DNA from: a bacterium
Lineage (GTDB): Bacteria; Babelota; Babeliae; Babelales; Vermiphilaceae
DNA: 13,726 nt
NCBI GenBank assembly: GCA_021827875.1
Contig: JAKAUA010000013.1
Location: forward strand, 1-13,726
Reading direction: 5' to 3'
Shown here: piece after piece, positions 1-7,096 of the stretch
How the letters are laid out: each line of letters opens with the position of its first letter
Position numbering within the stretch: position 1 is the stretch's first letter
Notes under the pieces: model-generated
The model's input: the letters and a program-made list of their open reading frames with translations, nothing else
What the model was told of the DNA's origin: nothing
Database searches by the model: none
Position numbers and translations under genes: made by a program

Positions 1-37
1 GTCCCTTGGTCAATTTTTCTACTTGATAAAACATGAT

Positions 38-104
38 CCCCCAAAAATTGCTTATTTCTTTGTATTGAATTTTTTAATACAAAATGAAGTATAACATTGG
101 GGGA
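38..104. repeat. Nested inverted repeats in the non-coding left end
   Basis: Bases 1-206 hold no credible gene. Two inverted repeats are nested here. The outer arms are CCCCCAA at 38-44 and TTGGGGG at 98-104. The inner arms are TTTGTATT at 59-66 and AATACAAA at 76-83, with a 9-base loop. The right outer arm is followed by a run of A, which on the minus strand reads as a T-run before the arm rather than after it. The element lies about 100 bases downstream of the outer-membrane protein gene (minus strand), so it could contribute to 3'-end formation of that transcript, but it lacks the textbook stem-then-T layout. A more GC-rich stretch at 110-175 separates it from the gene. Function unknown. 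Confidence 0.4.
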
Positions 105-206
105 AAAAATGGCAATCCGCCTTAGTGTCTCACTGCGTTCGCTTACTACAGCGGAGCAAGTTGGCGCAAGTTTTGGGATTAGATGTTTTTATGAATGCTC
201 GGGCTG

Positions 207-1877
207 CTAGAATGTCGACCATAACGAGAACATTACCGTAGTGCTTTTATAGGCATTTTGCTGTTGGAATGGCAACTGTACTAATACGCCAAGATTTAAG
301 CGTGGTGATATATCATAATACAAGCTAAAGTTGCCCAGCTGTGAGGTAAAGTTCGACATTTCTTCCAACACGCATGGAGCAAATGCCGGATCAGGATTGC
401 GTAGACAAATATGATCATGCTCATGATGTACTAACACATATTGGAAAAAGAATGAAAGTCGATCGATGAAGTGGTAGCACTGTAGCTTAGCAGTAAATTG
501 CCAGTTTAAGCCCGGCTGTACGCGCGCCTCGGTACTAAAGGGATAGATACCCAATTGGCATTGATTTGCCGGTTGGCGGCCATTCATACAGTTGGGAATG
601 CGCAAATTGCAAAAATCACGCGCAAAAAAGTGTGTAATTCCTACTTCGGCCCCAATTTCTACGGTATCAACAAAATCAAGATTAATACCGCCTGTAGCAC
701 CTATGGAATGATGCCCATTGTTACCGAATGGCAATGAAAAGGCATAGTTTGAATGTTCAGCGGCTCCTACCGCTATTGAGCCACCAAATTCTACATAGGG
801 AATAAAGAGGAATTCTGCCCAGGTCGCGCGCCCTTTGTTTACCAAATGAGAATCGCGCCAATAAATCTCAAAACGTAAATCTTCTAATGAAACTTTGTGG
901 AAATTACAAATATCAAGACCAATATCCTTTGCAATGGGACGCAGCTGATTCATAAGAAAATATTGGACATTATTAGTAGTATACTGCGGATATTCTGTAG
1001 CGAGTGGGTCTATTACGCTAACGGCACCCGTAGTACTATTTTTTGTAAAAAATCTACCGCAGCAGGGAATGGTTGAATCACAAATACGATTGCAGCAATC
1101 TATCGGTAGAGGTGGTGTCGGTGTATTGGCAACATTCACCGCTGTTTGCGTTGCGGCGGTACCATTCTTTGTAATAGGGCCGGTTCCCGCAGGCTGACCA
1201 TCAACAGTATAAGGCGCACTCAATACATTTTTGCAATTGGTGCCATTGACTGGATAGGGGCATGCCAAGCAAGTGAGATTATCAAAACCTTCTACTTTTT
1301 GCACAATGTCTGCAAGCCCACCTTGAAAAATAAATCCGAAACCATAACCTAAATTCAATGCAAAATCCCAACGTACCCCACGTTTATAGTAGCGCAGCGG
1401 AACAGAGAAAAAGCCAAATGTCTGATTAGGATCAATAATATTCGGATCAGTTAATGTGCCCTCTGCAACGCCGGGGAATAAATTTTGCAATGCTGCTAAC
1501 AATGTCGGTGGTAATGTTCTGCCTTCAGGCAGTGGCCCCATTAACAAACCGACCATGCTCCAGCGACCATTTAAATCACCCAGGGGCACACCTTGGTTGC
1601 AAAAATTTTTACCGGTGCAGGCATTTTGTCCAAAAGGAGATATTGCGATACTCACATCTTGGCAACATTCGTCAGCTTCATTAGGAATGCCTTTTAAGCA
1701 CAATGCGCGCCAGGTGTTAAGAAATTCTTGTGGGTCAACCGCTTTGTATATTGGATAAGGATCATTTTTTGCCAGAGAAGAAAGGTTGGTAGCAATGATT
1801 TGTGATGAATAAAGCAACGGAAGAAGTACCGCAAAGCTGATACACTTCCTGATTTGGTGGTAGCTGAATAATGACAT
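207..1877 (-). CDS. Cysteine-rich outer-membrane beta-barrel protein
   Basis: This is predicted to be a secreted, outer-membrane-inserted protein of 556 residues, possibly a porin or major surface protein. Residues 1-29 form a signal peptide: a basic start, then a hydrophobic stretch ending near SSQIIA. The C-terminal third has alternating hydrophobic, glycine-rich strands (about 355-420, 455-485, 518-556), and the chain ends in a strand finishing WSTF. A terminal Phe is the usual recognition signal of the BAM insertion machinery. After the signal peptide there are 20 cysteines, clustered at 60-93, 203-215, 261-273 (two CC pairs) and 423-440, plus single ones at 324, 467, 491 and 502. That many cysteines suggests a disulfide-cross-linked envelope, as in chlamydial outer-membrane proteins; this is analogy, not homology. 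The start follows AAGGAA at a 9-base spacing. The exact family is not recognised and the substrate is unknown. Confidence 0.7.
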   Translation of the reverse strand: MSLFSYHQIRKCISFAVLLPLLYSSQIIATNLSSLAKNDPYPIYKAVDPQEFLNTWRALCLKGIPNEADECCQDVSIAISPFGQNACTGKNFCNQGVPLGDLNGRWSMVGLLMGPLPEGRTLPPTLLAALQNLFPGVAEGTLTDPNIIDPNQTFGFFSVPLRYYKRGVRWDFALNLGYGFGFIFQGGLADIVQKVEGFDNLTCLACPYPVNGTNCKNVLSAPYTVDGQPAGTGPITKNGTAATQTAVNVANTPTPPLPIDCCNRICDSTIPCCGRFFTKNSTTGAVSVIDPLATEYPQYTTNNVQYFLMNQLRPIAKDIGLDICNFHKVSLEDLRFEIYWRDSHLVNKGRATWAEFLFIPYVEFGGSIAVGAAEHSNYAFSLPFGNNGHHSIGATGGINLDFVDTVEIGAEVGITHFFARDFCNLRIPNCMNGRQPANQCQLGIYPFSTEARVQPGLNWQFTAKLQCYHFIDRLSFFFQYVLVHHEHDHICLRNPDPAFAPCVLEEMSNFTSQLGNFSLYYDISPRLNLGVLVQLPFQQQNAYKSTTVMFSLWSTF

Positions 1878-1916
1878 CGTACTAAGTTCCTTTTTTGACC
1901 TGTCGGTTTTTTACTA

Positions 1917-1946
1917 CTTATAGCATCCTCAAATTAAGAACGTCAA
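1917..1946 (-). promoter_or_regulatory. Likely sigma70-type promoter of the outer-membrane protein gene
   Basis: On the minus strand a TTGACG -35 box (1941-1946) and a TATAAG -10 box (1917-1922) are separated by 18 bases. They lie about 40 bases upstream of the start at 1877, in the gap after the permease gene. One mismatch to consensus in each box makes this one of the best promoters in the window. Confidence 0.5.
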
Positions 1947-1963
1947 ATTATTCGCTACATGAG

Positions 1964-1996
1964 TGCCGGAACTCGTTTTGTAGGCGAGTTCCGACA
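1964..1996 (-). terminator. Hairpin after the permease gene
   Basis: A stem of 12 positions with one mismatch (arms 1964-1975 and 1985-1996, core CGGAACTCG/CGAGTTCCG, loop of 9) lies 11 bases beyond the permease stop and just upstream of the outer-membrane protein promoter. The position fits a permease terminator. On the minus strand, however, no T-run follows the stem. A run of eight T lies on the plus-strand side instead (2001-2008), so factor-independent termination on the minus strand is uncertain. Confidence 0.4.
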
Positions 1997-2006
1997 TTGA
2001 TTTTTT

Positions 2007-3257
2007 TTACGACATTGTTTCTTCAGGAAGACGTACACATGCAGGCGTCTCTTGTTGAGATGAGGTAAGTTCTTGCCACAATCCTTCAGCCGCAAAATAG
2101 AAAATGAGTAATGCCGTTGCAATGCCGAGCAATGTTTTTATATTTTGTCCTGATCGCCATTCTGCCTTAATAGTCAACAGGGTGATCATAGATAATATAA
2201 ATGCGCTGATTATACACAGTGCCGTGATAGAGAAAAATAAATCCATATTTGTTAAGGTAAGGTATGCAAAGCATATAGATACACCAACTAAAAATACGGC
2301 AATTTTGTGATCAATAACATTTTTTTTGATAAGGTCATGGGTGAACTTAACTTTTTTCATCAAAGTGATAAGAAGGGCGCTTGATCCCCAAATCATAGAA
2401 TGGATAGTGCCAACTATCGCAGAAAGAATAGAGATATTAATGGCGGTAATAAGCCATGGATGATTGGGTAAGATTGCACGTAAAATGTCAGTCACTTTGG
2501 TTGAGGGTCCGGTAAATACAGAGCTTGGCGTTGACACAATAATAGACGCGATAAACAACGTATAAATAATACCAACCGCAATAATAGAATAGGTCAATGC
2601 TTTGGGCACATTGCGCTCAGGATTTTTTACTATTGCAAAGAGCGATGCAGCTGATTCAAATCCAAAGAAGCCAAAAATAACAATACGCGTTGCTTTAAAT
2701 ACGTTGCCAATACCATATGGCATGAATGGAGTAAGATTATGTATATCTGCATGGAAGAAGCATATTATAGTGGTTACCAAGAGTGGCAACACGGTGCAAA
2801 CAATTAATATATGTTGTCCTAACTCAGACAAAGCCATGCCGCACATATTAAGTATGACGAGCGCCCACAATGCGATAAGACCGAGTATGGTTGGTGATAT
2901 GGAAGGGAAAAAGTCTGCCAAAAATAATCCTGCTACGCGAGAGAGTAATCCCATGGCCACAAGCAGTCCGGCAAAATAAGCAGTACTTGCAACAAGCCCC
3001 GCGATATGGCCACCCCATTGTTTAGCATAAGTGTAAAAGGAACCTTCTTGCGGAAACAGATAGGCAAGGCGTGCCAATGATTGCGCCATAAACCAGACGG
3101 CAATCACTACAAAAATATAGGCAATAATGCCGGCAGGGCCAACATTTGATGCCATAGCAGCAGGAGCAGTAAATATGCCGGCACCAATCATCGCATTCAT
3201 GCCAATGATAGTTGCCGTTGCAACACCTATTTTATGTTTCTCAGCAAGATTTGCCAT
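2007..3257 (-). CDS. APC-superfamily amino-acid permease
   Basis: This is an inner-membrane transporter of 416 residues, predicted to move amino acids or polyamines by proton coupling or exchange. It is hydrophobic throughout, with about 11-12 membrane spans. Two signatures of the amino acid-polyamine-organocation superfamily are visible. The first is a broken-helix motif in span 1 (IGAGIF, residues 24-29), where backbone atoms of the unwound helix bind the substrate. The second is FGFFGFES at 195-202 in span 6, followed by the cytoplasmic loop KNPERNVPKA (211-220). The start is ATG, preceded by AAAGGAAT at suitable spacing. The length is slightly short for the family (430-500 is common), with a brief polar tail. 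Substrate cannot be read from the sequence. A nutrient-scavenging or antiporter role would suit a host-dependent bacterium (inference). Confidence 0.85.
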   Translation of the reverse strand: MANLAEKHKIGVATATIIGMNAMIGAGIFTAPAAMASNVGPAGIIAYIFVVIAVWFMAQSLARLAYLFPQEGSFYTYAKQWGGHIAGLVASTAYFAGLLVAMGLLSRVAGLFLADFFPSISPTILGLIALWALVILNMCGMALSELGQHILIVCTVLPLLVTTIICFFHADIHNLTPFMPYGIGNVFKATRIVIFGFFGFESAASLFAIVKNPERNVPKALTYSIIAVGIIYTLFIASIIVSTPSSVFTGPSTKVTDILRAILPNHPWLITAINISILSAIVGTIHSMIWGSSALLITLMKKVKFTHDLIKKNVIDHKIAVFLVGVSICFAYLTLTNMDLFFSITALCIISAFILSMITLLTIKAEWRSGQNIKTLLGIATALLIFYFAAEGLWQELTSSQQETPACVRLPEETMS

Positions 3258-3328
3258 AGATAATTCCTTTTGGTTACCTTTACTTTATATGTAGAGATGG
3301 AATACTAATATTAACTAAACTATATTAC

Positions 3329-3356
3329 CTACTATTGCTTATTTAACAAGTGACAA
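3329..3356 (-). promoter_or_regulatory. Possible permease promoter, copy 1 of a duplicated intergenic sequence
   Basis: On the minus strand TTGTCA (3351-3356) is followed after 16 bases by TAGTAG (3329-3334), about 70 bases upstream of the permease start. Bases 3331-3358 match 4193-4221 with one substitution and one single-base gap. The -10 box is poorer here than in the second copy, so confidence is lower. Confidence 0.35.
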
Positions 3357-3364
3357 AAACAGCT

Positions 3365-3613
3365 ATGAACTATTGTCTTTATTATCAGGCACACGTAGTG
3401 CCGGTGCATTGTTGGTTCCTGACCGCAACATTGCGCAGCCATGAGCATATATCATTCGATAGAACTATGGACGTCGAAAACAGCATTTTCGAATTTTTTG
3501 TGCCTGAGGCAACAGAAAAATATTTTCTTGATGTTATGCGCTACTATCAAGAATATGGCATGGTAAAAGATTTACAAAAATTGCCTAATCGCTTGAAAGA
3601 CTCCCCTTTGTGA
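3365..3613 (+). CDS. Small protein of unknown function
   Basis: This encodes a soluble 82-residue protein that I do not recognise. It has no signal peptide or membrane span. Composition is mixed, with many aromatic and charged residues: an N-terminal stretch with Cys and His (YCLYYQAHVVPVHCWF), then a DRTMDVENSIFEFFVPE segment, then a C-terminal helix with a Tyr/Lys-rich end. ATG at 3365 is taken as the start. A GTG at 3350 would add five residues but falls inside the duplicated intergenic sequence. No good ribosome-binding site precedes either. The coding sequence ends inside a strong terminator hairpin, which supports a genuine transcript end. It is divergent from the permease and convergent with the gene at 3632-4138. 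Confidence 0.55.
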   Translation: MNYCLYYQAHVVPVHCWFLTATLRSHEHISFDRTMDVENSIFEFFVPEATEKYFLDVMRYYQEYGMVKDLQKLPNRLKDSPL

Positions 3614-3640
3614 GTGAGTCTTTCAATATTTTTAACTTTT
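3593..3640 (+). terminator. Intrinsic terminator overlapping a stop codon
   Basis: A perfect 11-bp stem (TTGAAAGACTC at 3593-3603, GAGTCTTTCAA at 3616-3626) with a 12-base loop is followed directly by TATTTTTAACTTTT. The left arm and loop contain the last codons and the TGA (3611-3613) of the small gene. The T-rich tail overlaps the stop codon of the convergent gene at 3632. It is a strong terminator on the plus strand and possibly works both ways. Confidence 0.8.
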
Positions 3641-4138
3641 AATCATCAATTTTTGATCTTCAATGCTTCTTGTGTAGGATTTTTTCTGGTTATTACTCAT
3701 ATGCTCATACAATCCTAAAGCAACGGGAGTCATTGCGACTGCGGCTACACCGGGCAAGCCTGCTATAAGGTAAGATGCTCCCGCTCCTCCGGCAAGAAAT
3801 CCTATTTCTGCCCCGGCCAATGCCCAAGAATCGGAATTTTCTGAAAAAGGATTTGTTTTAAATGGATCTTCAGCAGTGAGTATCTCGCATCCCGCGCACA
3901 CTCCAATCCCTAATATCATTCCGGAAGCCCAGCCGACAGTAGCACCAGCCATTCCAAGTGGAATACTTGCTACAATGCGAGCAGATTTTAATACAGTTTG
4001 CCCTCCATCTTTTTTGACTTGTGTAAGTTTTGGATTTAGTTGACGTACCATTTGGCAGTTGCCTATGCGATGTAACATTGCCATGGTATTAAGTGTGCAA
4101 AGAAGAGCAAGAGCTATTGTTACCTGTTTTATATTCAT
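3632..4138 (-). CDS. Exported glycine-rich hydrophobic protein, unknown function
   Basis: This is a 168-residue protein with a signal peptide at residues 1-20 (Lys early, hydrophobic core, TMA near the cleavage site). The mature part has two long hydrophobic segments full of small residues, about 54-88 and 106-143, with repeated G-x(2-3)-G spacing like glycine-zipper membrane helices. A charged linker (89-104) joins them and a basic, polar tail follows. Four cysteines are present (14, 28, 81, 84), two of them in the CAGC of the first segment. It probably sits in the inner membrane or oligomerises in the envelope. The start follows AAGGAT at about 6 bases, and a good promoter lies at 4191-4219. 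No family is recognised. Confidence 0.65.
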   Translation of the reverse strand: MNIKQVTIALALLCTLNTMAMLHRIGNCQMVRQLNPKLTQVKKDGGQTVLKSARIVASIPLGMAGATVGWASGMILGIGVCAGCEILTAEDPFKTNPFSENSDSWALAGAEIGFLAGGAGASYLIAGLPGVAAVAMTPVALGLYEHMSNNQKKSYTRSIEDQKLMIKS

Positions 4139-4190
4139 ATTACAATCCTTATAATGAAATATTAATTAGTAACTAAATTAGTTAGATTGC

Positions 4191-4219
4191 ATACTATCGC
4201 TTATTTTAACAAGTGACAA
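4191..4219 (-). promoter_or_regulatory. Likely promoter, copy 2 of a duplicated intergenic sequence
   Basis: On the minus strand TTGTCA (4214-4219), a 17-base spacer and TAGTAT (4191-4196) form a near-consensus sigma70-type promoter about 50 bases upstream of the start at 4138. The same sequence recurs upstream of the permease at 3331-3358. Confidence 0.5.
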
Positions 4220-4296
4220 AATATTATTGACAATAAAAGCTCATGTTTCTGATGCTGAACATGATCTTTTTAATCTTTAATCAAAGGAGTAATTCT

Positions 4297-4941
4297 GTGA
4301 AAAAATCTCTAATTCTTACGAGTTTCGCGGTATTAGGAATGCAACTACATGCCAAATCCCCCGCAGATGAATTTATGCTTTTCAACACTATGGAATCATC
4401 ACATAAATCTGACTGGTTTGATCATATGAAAAAAGTTCATAATGCTAAATATGATTTGCTAAAAGCGCAGCATAAAGAGTGGACTTCTTATATCAATAAA
4501 AGTTTGAGTGATTGGCAAAATAATGCTGATTGTTCTCAGCCAGGTAAAGATAAAATATTTACTGAAGAATTACGTAAAGCTATAAAACTGCACAAAAAGC
4601 AAAATGATCAATTTAAAAAGCTCTGCAAAGATCTTCATGATGATGCAATTAAAATTCAAAAACATCATGAAAAAGAACTTAATGAATTTATAAAAAAATA
4701 TATGCCTAGTGAGCAAGCTCCTGCACAAGAAGCTATGACTAAGATGTCACCAGAAAAAAGTGAAATGATGGGAATGGTAAATACCTTGTCGCCGGAAGAC
4801 TTTTCAGAAGAACAAATTATGACTGCATTAGAAGAAAGGGCTTCTAAGCTGCCGCCAGCAGAAAAAGAAAAATTTCTTGCAGATTTTTGGGCTGAAGTTG
4901 AAAAAGAAAAAAAGAAGCTAGAAGCCGAACAAAAAAAATAA
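4297..4941 (+). CDS. Exported Lys/Glu-rich helical protein, unknown function
   Basis: This is a 214-residue protein. The chosen start is GTG at 4297, because AAAGGAG sits 7 bases upstream and the reading then begins with a clean signal peptide (KKSLILTSFAVLGMQLHA). An in-frame ATG at 4243 would add 18 residues that disturb the signal and has no ribosome-binding site. The mature protein is strongly charged and predicted helical, with long Lys/Glu/Asp-rich stretches around residues 75-135 and 185-214 that could form coiled coils, and it ends KKLEAEQKK. Only one cysteine is obvious. It is likely periplasmic or secreted, perhaps a scaffold or chaperone-like protein (inference). A TTGACA at 4227-4232 may be its -35 box, but the matching -10 is weak. 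No family is recognised. Confidence 0.65.
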   Translation: MKKSLILTSFAVLGMQLHAKSPADEFMLFNTMESSHKSDWFDHMKKVHNAKYDLLKAQHKEWTSYINKSLSDWQNNADCSQPGKDKIFTEELRKAIKLHKKQNDQFKKLCKDLHDDAIKIQKHHEKELNEFIKKYMPSEQAPAQEAMTKMSPEKSEMMGMVNTLSPEDFSEEQIMTALEERASKLPPAEKEKFLADFWAEVEKEKKKLEAEQKK

Positions 4942-4950
4942 CCATCCTTA

Positions 4951-5047
4951 TGTCATCCTGAATTTATTTCAGGATCCACTGTTTATAACAATGCAGAAAA
5001 AAGAATAATTCATCACAAATGGATACTGAAACAAGTTCGGTATGACA
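4951..5047. repeat. Palindromic intergenic repeat element
   Basis: Two 27-base arms, 4951-4977 (begins TGTCATCCTGAATTTATTTC) and 5021-5047 (ends AAGTTCGGTATGACA), are inverted complements at 22 of 27 positions around a 43-base AT-rich centre. The ends TGTCAT/ATGACA and the internal TTTCAGGATCC-like core resemble the dispersed palindromic elements seen between genes of several intracellular bacteria; this comes from memory and was not searched. It lies in the convergent gap between the helical exported protein and gltX. Confidence 0.65.
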
Positions 5048-5133
5048 ACCGTAGGCGATGGTCTCCGTTCATTTTTATATTTCGTTATAGCTTTAAAGTT
5101 GATTAGATAAAATTGATTTATGACTAAACAAAT

Positions 5134-5175
5134 AGAGCGTCACTTTGATTCAAGTGACGCTCTTGTATTTATATT
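5134..5175. terminator. Bidirectional intrinsic terminator between convergent genes
   Basis: A perfect 12-bp stem (AGAGCGTCACTT at 5134-5145, AAGTGACGCTCT at 5152-5163) with a 6-base loop is followed by TGTATTTATATT on the plus strand and by ATTTGTTT on the minus strand. It sits 28 bases past the gltX stop and can serve gltX and the plus-strand gene upstream. Confidence 0.8.
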
Positions 5176-5191
5176 ACTGAAACACAAACAA

Positions 5192-6637
5192 TTACTGCGC
5201 AATAACTTTTTCAATACGTTTGATTGCTTCTTTTGTGCCAATCATATCAATCAATTCATGCACAGCCGGTCCATGTGCTTTGCCGGTTAAGCATAAACGA
5301 ATAAACCAGAACAGATACTTGGTTTGAATATTCTGTTTTTGCGCATCTTGTTTCATTTTATCAACGAATTGAGCAGAAGATTCGCTTGCGATAAGTGCAA
5401 CATTGTTGCGTGCAATTTCTTTGAGTGACGTTATAAATTCTGCAGGAATAACTTCTTGCAGTTGTGCATTATCTATTTCCGGCGCCATGAAGTAAAATTG
5501 CAATACATCAGCAGCGTCAGCAAGCATGGTCAAATCAGTGCGCAATGCTTTGAGCAATGATGCAATATTTTGTTCATTCAATGGTTGATTTGGATAACGT
5601 GTTTGCAAAAATGGCAAGCAGCGCTTGGTCAAATCTTCTAGTTCTAATTTTTCTATCCATTTATGGTTGAGCCAGCGTAATTTTTCTATATCGTAACGTA
5701 CTTGGCCGGTTGCATTGAGAGAATCAAAGTTCATAGCCTTAACTAGTTCATCAAGCGGCATAATTTCATGTTCAAAAGAGCCACCGCCAATAATAGCCAA
5801 ATAGTTGCAAATCGCTTCAGACAGGTAACCGGCGTTGCGCAAATCATTCAAAGAAAAGCCAAAGTCACGCTTTGAAAGTTTTTGTCCTGATGCGTTGCAG
5901 ATAATGGGCAAGTGCCAGAACATAGGAAGTGGTACATTAAATGTTTGGTACAATGCTGCCTGCATTGCAGTATTAGTTAAATGGTCCTCGCCACGAATTA
6001 CGTGTGATATTATCATCACCACATCATCAACAAAGTTAGCAAACATAAAGGTAAAGCTACCATCTTGGCGAGTGAGCGCAAAGTCAGAAAAATTTTTCAT
6101 ATCAAAAGTGATGGTACCACGAGCCATATCATGAATTTGTATTGTGCCTTCAGGCAGTTGAAAGCGCCAAATAAATGGCTTGTGTGCATCAAGATTTTCT
6201 TGGATTTGTTCTTTGCTTAAATGCAGACAGGTGCGATCATAGCGCGGTGGTTGTTTTAGCGCAATTTGACGTTGTCTTTTTTTGTCCAATTCTTCTGCAG
6301 TGCAAAAACAGCGATAGACCAAATCGCGATGTTGTAATACTATGAGTTTTTCTTGATATATAGAGGTACGTTGTGATTGGAAGTAGGGCTCATAATGGCC
6401 GCCTTTGATAGGGCCTTCATCATAATCAAGCTTGAGCCACAAAATATCATCCAAAATACCGGTGACATACGCATCAACATTACGTTGTTGGTCCGTATCC
6501 TCAATTCTGAGAATGAAGGTGCCATGTTTCTGTTTTGCAAAAAGGTAGTTCATTACAACAGCCCGGACATTGCCCAAGTGCATCATGCCGGTAGGTGAGG
6601 GTGCAAAACGTACGCGAATAGGTAATGGTGAAGTCAT
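5192..6637 (-). CDS. gltX: Glutamyl-tRNA synthetase
   Basis: A class I aminoacyl-tRNA synthetase that charges tRNA-Glu with glutamate in the cytoplasm, using ATP. The 481 residues are close to the usual bacterial length (about 470). The HIGH-type signature is HLGN at 20-23 in the FAPSPTG-x-x-HLGN context, and the KMSKS-type loop is KLSKR at 253-257. The zinc site of bacterial GluRS is present: C110, C112, Y133 and C137, matching the CxC...YxxxC pattern. The HxIRGEDH stretch is also intact. The C-terminal part is the helical anticodon-binding domain. The start is ATG with AGGA upstream. It is monocistronic, with its own promoter and a terminator. Whether it also charges tRNA-Gln cannot be read from the sequence, as glnS or gatCAB would have to be looked for elsewhere. 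Confidence 0.96.
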   Translation of the reverse strand: MTSPLPIRVRFAPSPTGMMHLGNVRAVVMNYLFAKQKHGTFILRIEDTDQQRNVDAYVTGILDDILWLKLDYDEGPIKGGHYEPYFQSQRTSIYQEKLIVLQHRDLVYRCFCTAEELDKKRQRQIALKQPPRYDRTCLHLSKEQIQENLDAHKPFIWRFQLPEGTIQIHDMARGTITFDMKNFSDFALTRQDGSFTFMFANFVDDVVMIISHVIRGEDHLTNTAMQAALYQTFNVPLPMFWHLPIICNASGQKLSKRDFGFSLNDLRNAGYLSEAICNYLAIIGGGSFEHEIMPLDELVKAMNFDSLNATGQVRYDIEKLRWLNHKWIEKLELEDLTKRCLPFLQTRYPNQPLNEQNIASLLKALRTDLTMLADAADVLQFYFMAPEIDNAQLQEVIPAEFITSLKEIARNNVALIASESSAQFVDKMKQDAQKQNIQTKYLFWFIRLCLTGKAHGPAVHELIDMIGTKEAIKRIEKVIAQ

Positions 6638-6679
6638 GCAAATCCTGCGGAGTGAGGGGGGGAATAATTTTTTCTTTAT

Positions 6680-6708
6680 ATTATAGCAGCTCTAGTGGAT
6701 GATGTGTA
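6680..6708 (-). promoter_or_regulatory. Likely gltX promoter
   Basis: On the minus strand a perfect -10 box TATAAT (6680-6685) is preceded at 17 bases by TACACA (6703-6708, four of six consensus bases). It lies about 45 bases upstream of the gltX start. Confidence 0.45.
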
Positions 6709-6739
6709 GTCCTCTTGTGGGGGTGGTTTACACATCTCT

Positions 6740-6769
6740 TTGACACCCGAATGCATCTTTTGCTATTTT
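6740..6769 (+). promoter_or_regulatory. Likely promoter of the acylphosphatase-like gene
   Basis: A perfect -35 box TTGACA (6740-6745), an 18-base spacer and a -10-like TATTTT (6764-6769) lie about 45 bases upstream of the start at 6815. The position suits a short leader ending in a GGGGTGAG ribosome-binding site. Confidence 0.5.
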
Positions 6770-6814
6770 CTTACCGATTTATCACAATTTCACTTAAAAA
6801 AGGGGTGAGTATAT

Positions 6815-7096
6815 ATGAAGAAGTGTCTTAAGATTGTTTTGGGTATGGATATGCCTGAAGGTTTTCTCCATTCATCAGTTCAAAAGCATGCGCGTAGTTT
6901 TGAGATAGAAGGAACTGCGCAGATCGTTCAACCAGACAAACAAGTGCGCATTATTGCCTGCGGCAAAAAAGATAAAGTTGATGATTTTATTGATACCTTG
7001 CACAAAGATTTTGCCAAAGCAAAAATTACTAATTTTGAAATTGAGCCATTTTTAAAAGATCGCGATTATCGTGGAATCTTCAGAATTATAGAATAG
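6815..7096 (+). CDS. Acylphosphatase-fold protein lacking the catalytic arginine
   Basis: This is a small cytoplasmic protein of 93 residues, the usual size of acylphosphatases. The pattern fits that fold: an N-terminal strand ending at EGF (15-17), a helix SSVQKHARSFEIEG (20-33), a strand with IIACG (46-50), a second helix KVDDFIDTLHKDF, and a last strand ending RGIFRI. In active acylphosphatases the segment after the first strand is G-F-R, where the Arg holds the phosphate. Here Leu18 replaces it, and the conserved Asn after the next strand is not evident in GTAQIVQPD. It is therefore probably not a normal acylphosphatase and may bind a ligand or partner instead. The start is ATG after GGGGTGAG at 5 bases, a strong site. 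Family assignment is by pattern and moderately secure. Confidence 0.65.
   Translation: MKKCLKIVLGMDMPEGFLHSSVQKHARSFEIEGTAQIVQPDKQVRIIACGKKDKVDDFIDTLHKDFAKAKITNFEIEPFLKDRDYRGIFRIIE

Noticed and set aside
1..206. Coding region at the left edge
   Set aside because: All frames are short or lack start signals and family motifs; only inverted repeats are visible.
2602..2979. Plus-strand open reading frame inside the permease gene
   Set aside because: It is antisense to conserved transporter motifs and has no start signals.
4243..4296. Upstream ATG start for the Lys/Glu-rich exported protein
   Set aside because: The added residues disrupt the signal peptide and lack a ribosome-binding site; GTG at 4297 has AAAGGAG 7 bases upstream.
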